In this document: positions 9,472 to 17,315 of the stretch, in pieces
How positions within the stretch are numbered: position 1 is the first letter of the stretch
Layout of the letters: each line of letters opens with the position of its first letter
NCBI GenBank assembly: GCA_024693065.1
Contig: JAILLP010000024.1
Coordinates: 124,001-188,000 of the forward strand
Reading direction: 5' to 3'
DNA length: 64,000 nt
Source of the DNA: Paludibacteraceae bacterium
GTDB taxonomy: Bacteria; Bacteroidota; Bacteroidia; Bacteroidales; Paludibacteraceae
Notes under the pieces: generated by a model
What the model saw: only the letters and a program-made list of their open reading frames with translations
What the model was told of the DNA's origin: nothing
Databases searched by the model: none
Program-made: the position numbers and the translations under genes

Positions 9472-9510
9472 TTTTTGACTATTTTTGTCCAATCAAACAA
9501 AAAAGGATTC

Positions 9511-11481
9511 ATGCGAAACAAAACGCTAAAATATATCATTACAAGCCTATTTGCCGCGATCATCATCGCAATGGCGACCGCCACCTTCTTCGACCAATAC
9601 ACCGCAGAGGAACAGATCTACTCCTCCCTATGGTTCTGCGGATTGTGGGCGGGACTCTCCGTCCTCTCCGCCTTCGTATTCCTGAAGAGGCTGACGGGCA
9701 AAGCCGCCACACTGTTGTTCCACCTCTCCTTCCTGGTCATCTTGGCTGGAGCATTGGCCACCAAACTGACCTCTAAAGAGGGGATGTTGCACCTGCGCTG
9801 CGGCGAAAAAACGGACTACTTCATCCTTAAGAAGAATACGTTCAAGGAGGATCTCGGATTCGAAGTGCGGCTGGATAGCTTCGTTGTCCTGAACTACCAA
9901 GGCACGCAGATGCCACAGGACTACGCTAGCCACCTCACCATACTCGACAACGGGGAGCAACTTCAAGCCTCCGTCTCGATGAACAACATCTTCAAGCGAA
10001 AGGGTTTCCGCTTCTACCAGACAAGTTTCGACGAGGACCGCCAAGGAAGCATCCTATCCGTGAGCTACGACCCGATAGGGATCCCGCTCACCTACCTCGG
10101 TTACATCCTCTTCGCACTGTCGGGCATCTGGATGCTCTTCTCCAGGAAGACCGCCTTCCTGCAGTTGTTGCGACATCCATTGCTACGGAAGGGAGGGCTA
10201 TTCGTCCTGTTGCTCTGCGTGTGCCACCAAGCCTTGCCCCAAGAACGGAAGGTACCGACCATAAGCGCTGAGCAGGCCGCACAATTGTCCGAGAAACAAA
10301 TCGTCTACAACGGACGCATCGCTCCGTTCAACACGATGGCAAGGGATTTCCTCCTGAAGACCTACGGGAAGTCCACCTACCACCAACTAACCCCAGAGCA
10401 GGTGGTCTGCGGATGGATATACCGTCCGGAGGTCTGGAAAGACGAGAAGATGATCCTCGTCAAGGACAAACAGCTACGGAAACAACTCGGACTCGAAAAG
10501 TACGCCTCCTTCGCTGATTTCTTCGATGAGAAGGAGAACTATCGACTGAACGGGTTACCGCTCACCAAGGGCGTGCGGGAGACCGACGAGAAGGTAGGTG
10601 TGATCCTCATGCTCACCAAGGGGAAACTATTCTCCGAAAGCAGTGTGACGTTCCCCGAGGAAAAGGTCAAGGCGGAAATCATCTACAACAAAATCAACTT
10701 CGCCAAGATACTCTTCATGCTCAATCTGACGCTCGGATTCGCCGCCTTCCTGCTCATGATATTCACGAAAGGGGACTCCCGCTTCTCCGAAAAGTTCTTC
10801 AAGGCGTTGAAGGCGATATTGGTGGCGGTCCTGCTCTTCGACCTCTGCGGCTACATCCTGCGATGGTACATCTCAGGGCGCGTCCCTATGGGCAACGGCT
10901 ACGAGACCATGCTCTTCATGTCGCTGATCATCATGGCAATGGGTATATTCCTCAAGGGGAAATTCGCCACATCGGCAGGCTTCCTCCTGTCAGGGTTCAC
11001 CCTGTTGGTGGCCTATCTCGGGCAAAAGAACCCGCAGATCACCCCGCTGATGCCCGTGCTCAACTCACCGATCCTCAGCGCACACGTCTCGACGATCATG
11101 ATCGCCTACAGCCTATTGGCCTTCACCTTCTTCAACGGGATATTCTCCTTGTTTTTCAAGGAAGAGGAGAAGAAGACGCAGCTGGCATTGCTCAGCCGCA
11201 TCATGCTCTACCCCGCGGAGATACTGCTCGGCATAGGCATCTTCCTCGGAGCCGTTTGGGCCAACATATCATGGGGCACCTACTGGAGTTGGGATCCGAA
11301 GGAGACTTGGGCCCTGATCACCTTCATGGTCTACGCCGTGCCATTCCACTCAACCGATTTAAAGTTTTTGCGGGACAATCGCAACCTGCATTTATACTTT
11401 ATAATTTCTTTCGCAGCCGTGCTGTTCACCTACTTCGGAGTCAATTACTTCCTGGGCGGAATGCACAGCTATGCGAATTAA
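9511..11481 (+). CDS. cytochrome c biogenesis protein, ResB-CcsA fusion (System II)
   Basis: Start chosen at the ATG that gives MRNKTLKYIITSLFAAI; the frame is open 36 bases further but through repeat-like DNA. The N-terminal third (helices at about 10-30, 40-60 and 195-215) is ResB-like, with a periplasmic beta region between; the C-terminal half is a polytopic CcsA domain with the heme-handling WWD-type motif WGTYWSWDPKETWAL and flanking conserved histidines (HVSTIM, FHSTD). Together these deliver heme across the inner membrane and attach it to CxxCH motifs. Three CxxCH-type sites are encoded immediately upstream, which suggests this copy serves that system, although it is separated by a repeat-filled gap. 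Confidence 0.92.
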   Translation: MRNKTLKYIITSLFAAIIIAMATATFFDQYTAEEQIYSSLWFCGLWAGLSVLSAFVFLKRLTGKAATLLFHLSFLVILAGALATKLTSKEGMLHLRCGEKTDYFILKKNTFKEDLGFEVRLDSFVVLNYQGTQMPQDYASHLTILDNGEQLQASVSMNNIFKRKGFRFYQTSFDEDRQGSILSVSYDPIGIPLTYLGYILFALSGIWMLFSRKTAFLQLLRHPLLRKGGLFVLLLCVCHQALPQERKVPTISAEQAAQLSEKQIVYNGRIAPFNTMARDFLLKTYGKSTYHQLTPEQVVCGWIYRPEVWKDEKMILVKDKQLRKQLGLEKYASFADFFDEKENYRLNGLPLTKGVRETDEKVGVILMLTKGKLFSESSVTFPEEKVKAEIIYNKINFAKILFMLNLTLGFAAFLLMIFTKGDSRFSEKFFKALKAILVAVLLFDLCGYILRWYISGRVPMGNGYETMLFMSLIIMAMGIFLKGKFATSAGFLLSGFTLLVAYLGQKNPQITPLMPVLNSPILSAHVSTIMIAYSLLAFTFFNGIFSLFFKEEEKKTQLALLSRIMLYPAEILLGIGIFLGAVWANISWGTYWSWDPKETWALITFMVYAVPFHSTDLKFLRDNRNLHLYFIISFAAVLFTYFGVNYFLGGMHSYAN

Positions 11482-11737
11482 GAATTAAGGGGATGTGCAT
11501 CCCTATGCAATGCGCACAACCTGCAGGACCATCCCTTTATATAGACCAGGGCAACACCCTGGGAAGGTGATACGACGTTCCAAGCCCTGAAGGGGCGACA
11601 CAATACAGGCAGGGGTGTAAACCCCTGTACGATGGAACCGAGGATAGGACGAACCCCGAAGGGGTGACACCTTCATGAATTATGAATTAAAAATTTTGAA
11701 TTTTGAATTAAGAAACGTTAGTTTGAAGCAGTCAATT
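11482..11737. other. repeat-rich gap after ccsBA
   Basis: 256 bases. 11490-11515 resembles 9281-9310 (GGGGATGTGC...CAATGCGCA), copy 3 of the palindromic repeat follows at 11584-11672, then AT-rich GAATTAT/GAATTAA runs and copy 2 of the junction motif, which ends exactly on the next start codon. Confidence 0.7.
11584..11672 (+). repeat. REP-like palindromic repeat, copy 3
   Basis: GCCCTGAAGGGGC (11584-11596), then the CAGGGG-TGTAAA-CCCCTG hairpin and ACCCCGAAGGGGT, with the linker TACGATGGAACCGAGGATA. More diverged than copies 1 and 2 but the stems are kept. Confidence 0.85.
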
Positions 11738-11741
11738 ATGA
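11712..11741 (+). repeat. 30-base repeat-junction motif, copy 2
   Basis: GAAACGTTAGTT followed by TGAAGCAGTCAATTATGA. Its last bases form the ATG of the following gene, so the repeat has supplied or preserved the start region. Confidence 0.6.
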
Positions 11742-12880
11742 TGGAAAGATTTAACATATACTACAAAGAGATTAGCGCCCAAGCGGAGGTTTCCCGCTTC
11801 GCCCCCAAGGGGAAAACGGAGGAGTACCACGTCATGATCCATGTGGCGCCATGCAACGAGATGTTTCCTCAGCAGTACCAAAGGATATGCCAAGCGGAAG
11901 ATTTATTACTGCAACATCCTGACATACAAGGTGCCAAGGTGATTTTCAAACGATACTTCGTCAGCGACGCGACCAACCAGAAACCACTGATGAGGCAAGA
12001 GAACACCGATGCGGTATCCCTCATCCAACAACCTCCTTTGGACGGCAGCAAGATAGCCGTTTGGCTCTATTTAGCCAAGGACATGGAGGTCCATGCGAAG
12101 GAGGGATGCTTGACCGCATCGCACAACGGATATACGCACATCTACAAGATGGGCATGCACGAGCATAACGGGGACAGCGCCACACAGACGGAGAGCCTGC
12201 TGTTGGACTACGAGGAGACGTTGGCGAAGTTCAACGCCACCCTTGCGGACAACTGCATACGCACCTGGTTCTTTGTGCGCGACGTCGACACGCAGTACGC
12301 CGGAATGGTGAAGGCCCGCCGGGAGAACTTCACGGAGCAAGGGCTCACAGAGAAAACACACTATATCGCTTCGACCGGCATCGGCGGATTGCCTGCCGAC
12401 ACCCGCTCGCTCGTCCAGCTCGGCACCTATGCGCTCACAGGACATGAGCCGACGCAGGTCAGGTATCTCTACGCGCCAGCCTACCTCAACCCCACCTACG
12501 AATACGGAGTGACCTTCGAACGGGGCACCTGCGTGGAGTACGGAGACAGGGCGGAGATCTACATCTCAGGCACGGCCAGCATCGACAACAAGGGCAATGT
12601 ACTCTATTTGGGAGATATTCAGAAACAGACCTTCAGGATGATGGAGAACGTCAACGCATTGCTCGCGGAGGCCGGGAGCGGATTCCAGGACATCGCACAG
12701 ATCATCGTATACTTACGGGACGTGAGCGACTACACCATGGTGAAGGCGATATTCGATGAGAGATTCCCGGACATTCCGCACGTCATCACCCTCGCACCTG
12801 TCTGCAGGCCCACATGGCTCATCGAGATGGAGTGCATCGCCATCACCGAAAGGGGGAACGATAAGTTCAGGGATTTTTAA
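11738..12880 (+). CDS. RidA/chorismatase-like (FkbO/Hyg5-type) protein
   Basis: 380 residues starting MMERFNIYYKEISAQ; the ATG at 11741 is equally possible. An in-frame extension to 11675 would translate repeat DNA and is not used. The fold is a tandem YjgF/RidA-like pair: the second half carries RTWFFVRDVDTQYAGMV, HYIASTGIGG and EYGDRAEIYISGTASI, as in FkbO-type chorismatases and their many uncharacterised Bacteroidales relatives. Chorismate hydrolysis is not shown for this subgroup. In Bacteroidales this gene is often beside cytochrome c assembly genes, as here, but the reason is not known. Predicted cytosolic, no signal peptide. Confidence 0.72.
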   Translation: MMERFNIYYKEISAQAEVSRFAPKGKTEEYHVMIHVAPCNEMFPQQYQRICQAEDLLLQHPDIQGAKVIFKRYFVSDATNQKPLMRQENTDAVSLIQQPPLDGSKIAVWLYLAKDMEVHAKEGCLTASHNGYTHIYKMGMHEHNGDSATQTESLLLDYEETLAKFNATLADNCIRTWFFVRDVDTQYAGMVKARRENFTEQGLTEKTHYIASTGIGGLPADTRSLVQLGTYALTGHEPTQVRYLYAPAYLNPTYEYGVTFERGTCVEYGDRAEIYISGTASIDNKGNVLYLGDIQKQTFRMMENVNALLAEAGSGFQDIAQIIVYLRDVSDYTMVKAIFDERFPDIPHVITLAPVCRPTWLIEMECIAITERGNDKFRDF

Positions 12881-12908
12881 GCAAAAGCAGAAGCCAGTGC
12901 GACGAGCC

Positions 12909-13265
12909 TCAACGGACGCCCGCCCAATGGAAATAATACCGCCATGCGGAAAATAATTTGCGACGCTTCAGGTAGGAAGTATCCGTATCATTGGAATAGG
13001 CCTCCCGCTCGAAAGAGATGCTGAGATAGGGATTGATGCTTCGATCAAAAAGGCGACGGACTAACCAATAGACCCATTCCAGCAAATAGAGGAGGTAAAA
13101 AAAAACGAAAAGTGTCTCTATCATCTGCGCCGTATGGATGCGCTCATGGGTGATTACGCGTCTATTCACTCGGGACACATAGAGCTTACGGACAAACAAC
13201 ACTCCGAAAAGATTAATGGCCAGGAACCCCCTGGGAGGCAACAAGTTGTTCACGAATATCTTCAT
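12909..13265 (-). CDS. small membrane protein with HERIH metallopeptidase-like motif
   Basis: 118 residues. HERIHTAQM (about 40-48) has the HExxH zinc-binding form and is followed by one or two membrane helices (FVFFYLLYLLEWVYWLV). A conserved second half (SFEREAYSN) might give a third ligand, Glu. Looks like a minimal M48/M56-type membrane peptidase fragment common in Bacteroidales; activity is unproven. Its start lies 13 bases after the stop of the DUF4294 gene on the same strand, so they are probably cotranscribed. Confidence 0.6.
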   Translation of the reverse strand: MKIFVNNLLPPRGFLAINLFGVLFVRKLYVSRVNRRVITHERIHTAQMIETLFVFFYLLYLLEWVYWLVRRLFDRSINPYLSISFEREAYSNDTDTSYLKRRKLFSAWRYYFHWAGVR

Positions 13266-13278
13266 GTAGACTCATCCA

Positions 13279-13890
13279 TTAAAGTTGGCCCGCCTCCACA
13301 AGGTTAATAACCCGCTCGACAATCCTATCCTCCTCATTGGTATTGGCATCATACGACACCTTCAGATTGGCGCCGAGCATCTTGGCGAATCCCTGCCAAA
13401 AGACAGCGCGGAAACCACCGCGGAACTGTTTGATCAACTGATAGGAGGTCTTGTTGCACTCACGGTCCACCAGACGAATCATCATCTTGCCTTGGGACAA
13501 AGTGAACCTCTTGAGGATAGGCTTATAGGTTGCGAGAAGTTCCTCCTCCTTCGCCTCCATGTATTTCTTCCTTTCCCTATCATTCGGCAATGCGGCCAAA
13601 TCCTTGTCGATTTCCTTCAACATCTTACTGACCAACTTCGCGTACGGCAGGGTCTTCTTCACGTCGCGGACAGTCTTCCAATAGAACTTCTCCTGCTTCT
13701 TGTCTTTGAACACCAACACAGGATAGACATACACCTGAGGAAGAAGCAGATTCGGAAGCGTATCCCCATTCTCATCCACGATAGCCGGGACCAAATACCC
13801 ATCGTTAGACTCTTCTTGAGCATACATCTCAACAAAAAAAGAAGAGAGACAAACGAACAGAATTATATATTTTATTATCTTTGCCATCAT
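13279..13890 (-). CDS. DUF4294 domain protein, exported
   Basis: 203 residues with a signal peptide (IILFVCLSSFFVEMYAQ) and the DUF4294 body, which begins LPNLLLPQVYVYP and runs YWKTVRDVKKTLPYAK. Mostly helical, basic, periplasmic or outer-membrane-associated; function unknown. A well-formed promoter lies 25 bases upstream (TACATTTG with TTG 19 bases further). Either of two adjacent ATG codons may start translation. Confidence 0.75.
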   Translation of the reverse strand: MMAKIIKYIILFVCLSSFFVEMYAQEESNDGYLVPAIVDENGDTLPNLLLPQVYVYPVLVFKDKKQEKFYWKTVRDVKKTLPYAKLVSKMLKEIDKDLAALPNDRERKKYMEAKEEELLATYKPILKRFTLSQGKMMIRLVDRECNKTSYQLIKQFRGGFRAVFWQGFAKMLGANLKVSYDANTNEEDRIVERVINLVEAGQL

Positions 13891-13914
13891 CTACGCTGTT
13901 ATACATGCTATATG

Positions 13915-13944
13915 CAAATGTAGCATATTATACCTGCAAAACAA
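13915..13944 (-). promoter_or_regulatory. promoter of the DUF4294 gene
   Basis: Minus strand: TACATTTG (13915-13922) and TTG (13942-13944) with a 19-base spacer, a full match to the Bacteroidota -7/-33 pattern. Confidence 0.6.
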
Positions 13945-13961
13945 TTTGTCAAACAAAAAAA

Positions 13962-14789
13962 ATGAAACTCATTCCTGTTTTTATTGCATTTTTTAGCATT
14001 TCAGTATTTAATGGTTCAGCGGAAACGATTCACAACTGCGTGCGCGCCTCAACCGGAGAGTGCATCGTCTACGACGTCGGAGCGGGAAATCCTCGCTTAT
14101 GCGACGCCCAAGCGTGCCGCCTCTATGCCACTCTCGGCAACCATTACCTGGCCCATGAACTCAGCCATAGCAAGTTGGAGGCCGTCATTCCTGCCCGCAC
14201 CCTCGTCTTCGCCGCTGACATGGAATGGTTCGGCTATGCGCTCTACAACCGCCTACGCACCCACTGCGCCCTTTCCAAACGATTGAGCGGACATTGCGCC
14301 ATCGGGGTGGGCTTCCGTCTCGCCTCCCTCCACTACGAGGGCAAAGAGAACAGGAACCTTTCGCTCGCGGAGGACATCACCTTCCTCTTCCAGGGCAAGT
14401 CAACAGACCTCTACGCAAAGGGGGAAAACCTCTTCGATACGGGTTGGCAAGGAATCTGCGGAGAGAGACTCAAGGAACCGGTGCGCACGACCCTGGGCGT
14501 CCAATTCCACTTCTCCGAAAGCGTCAGTTGCGCTATCGAGTCTTATTGGGAGGGCGACCGGAACCTCTTCGGACGGTTCGGAACGCTCTACGACATCGGC
14601 AAGTTCCAGCTGAGATGCGGCGTCACGGGTCCGCCCATCGTCCCCTCATTCGGATGCGGATTCCTCGGGAAAAATTTCCGGCTGGACCTCTCCTCCCGAT
14701 GGATCCGCAACCTCGGATATGCGCTGGACTGCGGCATCGGTTACACTTTCATCAAAAAAGAATCGGAAGTCCCACCTATCAACGAATAA
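13962..14789 (+). CDS. exported beta-barrel protein of unknown function
   Basis: 275 residues. The start at 13962 gives a clean signal peptide (LIPVFIAFFSISVFNGSAE); the open frame extends 81 bases upstream into the promoter of the divergent gene and is not used. The mature part has repeated amphipathic strands and eight or more cysteines, ending near GIGYTFIKK, so a small outer-membrane barrel is likely. It is followed after 3 bases by the HHH-barrel gene, and the two probably act together. No specific family recognised. Confidence 0.6.
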   Translation: MKLIPVFIAFFSISVFNGSAETIHNCVRASTGECIVYDVGAGNPRLCDAQACRLYATLGNHYLAHELSHSKLEAVIPARTLVFAADMEWFGYALYNRLRTHCALSKRLSGHCAIGVGFRLASLHYEGKENRNLSLAEDITFLFQGKSTDLYAKGENLFDTGWQGICGERLKEPVRTTLGVQFHFSESVSCAIESYWEGDRNLFGRFGTLYDIGKFQLRCGVTGPPIVPSFGCGFLGKNFRLDLSSRWIRNLGYALDCGIGYTFIKKESEVPPINE

Positions 14790-14792
14790 AAC

Positions 14793-16784
14793 ATGAAAAG
14801 GCCTGTTTTCACCGCTCTTCTATTGCTACATACGCTCCTATGCCTCTCACAGGATGAATTCTTCTCCGAACAATTCATCGATGTGATGGAATCTTTCCAA
14901 GAGGAGGATGGGGAGCAACTGGACATCGAAAACCTCTACGACATCCTCAACGAATTAAAGACCAGCAAATTAGACCTCAACAAGGCGACGGAAGAAGAGT
15001 TTGAGCAATTGCCCTTTCTCTCCCCCACAGACGCCCGCAACCTCGTGCGCCACAGGGAGCTCTACGGCAACTACCAAACACTCTACGAACTGAAGCACAT
15101 CCCCGACTTCACGAAGGAGAAGATCGACCAACTGCTTCCCTTCGTGGCCATCCGAAGGGACGAGAAGCGCCTCACACTCCAGGAACGCCTGCGGAAGAGC
15201 CAGTCACAGTTCTACGTCGCGACTGACCGCTTCCTGCAACAGAAGAAGGGATACCTGCCCGACAGCACAGGGACGAGCCGTTACGCAGGCTCCCCTTACC
15301 ATTACTACGGCAAGTGCCTCTTCAATGCGGAACGCCTCAAAGCCTCGCTCGTAGGAGAGAAAGACGCGGGGGAGGCGGAATGGAGCCACACCGGACATGG
15401 CTTCGACTTCGCCAGCGCCTCCCTGGAAGTGGAGGGCACGAAGTGGATGAAGCAACTCTGCTTGGGAGACTACAAGGCGAACTTCGGACAGGGGCTGGTC
15501 GTCGGCACCGGCTCCATCCTCGGGAAGAACGCCAGCGTCACCAACGCCTACAAGAACACGCAGGGAATCAAACGATACGCCTCCACCGGCGAAAGCGGGT
15601 TCTTCAGGGGAGCTGCGGCCTCCGTAGGCTGGGGCAACCTCCATGGCACACTCTTCGGCTCCTGGCGCCAAGCGGACGCCACCCTCAAAGGGGAGAAGAT
15701 CACTTCGCCCAAGACCGACGGTTTGCATCGCACTACCCAAGAGATCGAGAAGAAAAAGAATTACACGGAGAAGCTCTGGGGCCTCAACCTCAGCTTCAAG
15801 CGCAGGAGCCTGACGCTCGGCGCCACCCTGCTCCATTACCACTACTCCAGGACACTACACCCCACGGAGAAGGCCTACACGCACTTCCGCCTATCGGAGA
15901 CCCGCTCGCACTGGAACGCCGGACTGGACTACAAGGCGAGACTACAGCACATCACCTTCTACGGAGAGAGCGCCCTCGACGCTAACGGACACTTCGCCAC
16001 GCTGAACGGCGCCGCCATCCACCCCCTCTCCCGACTGGAGATCACCCTGGCGCAACGCTACTACCAACCCGCCTACCAAGCCAACTACGGTGGCGGATTC
16101 GCCGAAAACTCCAGGGTGGAGAACGAGCAAGGCATCTACCTCAGCACTCGATTCACCCCCTTCAAGCGTCTCGTCCTAGCGGCTTATGCGGACGCCTACA
16201 GGTTTCCGTGGGCGCTCTACGCCTCCCCCACCCCCTCGTCGGGGCAAGAGCTCTGCCTCCAAGCCAACGTGAAGATGACGAAGCGGACGGACCTGACACT
16301 CAAGTACAAATACAAGGAGAAGAGCGAGGAGGAAAACCTTAAACGAACGCTCCGGGGCACACTCAACACACAGGTACGGAAATGGAGGATACAAACAATC
16401 ATGGAAGCAAACCGAGCCGACAAGGGTGGACAATCCCCCACCTACGGATGGATCCTCTCGCAAACCCACACGGGCAACCTCCCCAAGCTACACCTCTCCT
16501 TCGCCCTCCGCTACGCTTACTTCCAGGCGGATAACTACGACAACCGCATCTACATCTACGAGAAGGACCTGCCCTACACACTCTCCTTCCCGATGCACTA
16601 CGGCAAAGGGCACAGACTAGCCATCAGCTTCTCATGGAAGAAGACCGAACGTCTACAACTAATCGCAAAAGCGGGATGTTTCATCTATACGGACGGGCGC
16701 ACCAGCATCGGCACGGGGCAGGAAATGATGGAGGGGAATCTCTCCACGCAGGTGAAATTCATGGTCAAGGCAGTGATTCCCTAG
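14793..16784 (+). CDS. exported helix-hairpin-helix (ComEA-like) plus beta-barrel protein
   Basis: 663 residues: signal peptide (LLLLHTLLCLSQ), then a helix-hairpin-helix region at about 58-118 (LDLNKATEEEFEQLPFLS and LYELKHIPDFTKEKIDQL) of the ComEA type, and a long beta-strand-rich remainder ending in FMVKAVIP. HHH pairs usually bind DNA, and exported ComEA proteins do so during DNA uptake; here the domain is joined to what looks like an outer-membrane barrel. The family is widespread in Bacteroidota but not characterised to my knowledge. Coupled to the barrel gene upstream (3-base gap). Confidence 0.72.
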   Translation: MKRPVFTALLLLHTLLCLSQDEFFSEQFIDVMESFQEEDGEQLDIENLYDILNELKTSKLDLNKATEEEFEQLPFLSPTDARNLVRHRELYGNYQTLYELKHIPDFTKEKIDQLLPFVAIRRDEKRLTLQERLRKSQSQFYVATDRFLQQKKGYLPDSTGTSRYAGSPYHYYGKCLFNAERLKASLVGEKDAGEAEWSHTGHGFDFASASLEVEGTKWMKQLCLGDYKANFGQGLVVGTGSILGKNASVTNAYKNTQGIKRYASTGESGFFRGAAASVGWGNLHGTLFGSWRQADATLKGEKITSPKTDGLHRTTQEIEKKKNYTEKLWGLNLSFKRRSLTLGATLLHYHYSRTLHPTEKAYTHFRLSETRSHWNAGLDYKARLQHITFYGESALDANGHFATLNGAAIHPLSRLEITLAQRYYQPAYQANYGGGFAENSRVENEQGIYLSTRFTPFKRLVLAAYADAYRFPWALYASPTPSSGQELCLQANVKMTKRTDLTLKYKYKEKSEEENLKRTLRGTLNTQVRKWRIQTIMEANRADKGGQSPTYGWILSQTHTGNLPKLHLSFALRYAYFQADNYDNRIYIYEKDLPYTLSFPMHYGKGHRLAISFSWKKTERLQLIAKAGCFIYTDGRTSIGTGQEMMEGNLSTQVKFMVKAVIP

Positions 16785-16817
16785 AAACAGCGAAGCGTCA
16801 CGGAAGGCGACAAGGGG

Positions 16818-17315
16818 TTAGACAACCTCCGCAAAGAGTTCCAAGTTCTCATCCACATAACGCGCGATGATCTCAGTGGTCTCCTCCTCGATCAGAAAGA
16901 ACTTCTCCTCCAATTCGTCGAAGACCTCGAAGTCCACATACATGGAGAGGAACTCCTCCTCGGTAGTCTCCCGTTCCAGTTCTGACTGGTGAGCCTGATA
17001 TATATCCTTCGCCTCATAGACCAATTTGGAAAGGTCTCTCGCCCCGAAAAGACGAATCGCCTTGGCAAAGGGGTTACGGAAGAAATAGCCGCCATAACCG
17101 TTTTGTATCAGCTGAACGAAGCCACCATCGTTCATCTCATTGCGGAAGATGGAGTACGCCAGCAAAGTGTTCTGATACGCATTCAGTTTGGACATGCCTT
17201 CAGCGGATAGTTCGCCGCCCATCACGTCCCAATACTTTTTCACGAACAAGGCGATAAACTCATCCATGCCAGCCTCCGCCGCTTTACGCAGTTCCGCATC
17301 AGAGATTTGTATCAT
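16818..17315 (-). CDS. DMP19-like (DUF4375) protein
   Basis: 165 residues, acidic, no signal peptide. FRNEMNDGGFVQLIQNGYGG is the core of the DMP19/DUF4375 family, named after a viral DNA-mimic protein that affects a histone-like protein; most bacterial members have no known role. The start codon overlaps the stop of the HU-SPOR gene by four bases (ATGA), so the two are translationally coupled, an intriguing pairing given the proposed link of DMP19 with HU-type proteins. A second, distant relative is at 41225. Confidence 0.7.
   Translation of the reverse strand: MIQISDAELRKAAEAGMDEFIALFVKKYWDVMGGELSAEGMSKLNAYQNTLLAYSIFRNEMNDGGFVQLIQNGYGGYFFRNPFAKAIRLFGARDLSKLVYEAKDIYQAHQSELERETTEEEFLSMYVDFEVFDELEEKFFLIEEETTEIIARYVDENLELFAEVV

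Larger units (their letters stand above)
9103..9510. other. repeat-rich intergenic region before ccsBA
   Basis: 408 bases. It contains GAATTAA/GAATTATG simple repeats, two copies of a palindromic repeat (see separate entries) forming a 95-base direct repeat 160 bases apart (9181-9275 and 9341-9435, one mismatch), and a 30-base motif (9442-9471) shared with two other places in the window. No gene seen. TTG or ATG codons at 9475 or earlier could extend the next gene but lie in repeat-derived sequence. Confidence 0.75.

Noticed and set aside
11675-11737. Upstream extension of the RidA-like gene by 21 codons
   Set aside because: The added peptide is a translation of GAATTAT/GAATTTTG repeat DNA; the ATG at 11738 or 11741 gives the natural N-terminus.
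13881-13961. Upstream extension of the beta-barrel gene
   Set aside because: It runs through the promoter of the divergent DUF4294 gene and would bury the signal peptide.
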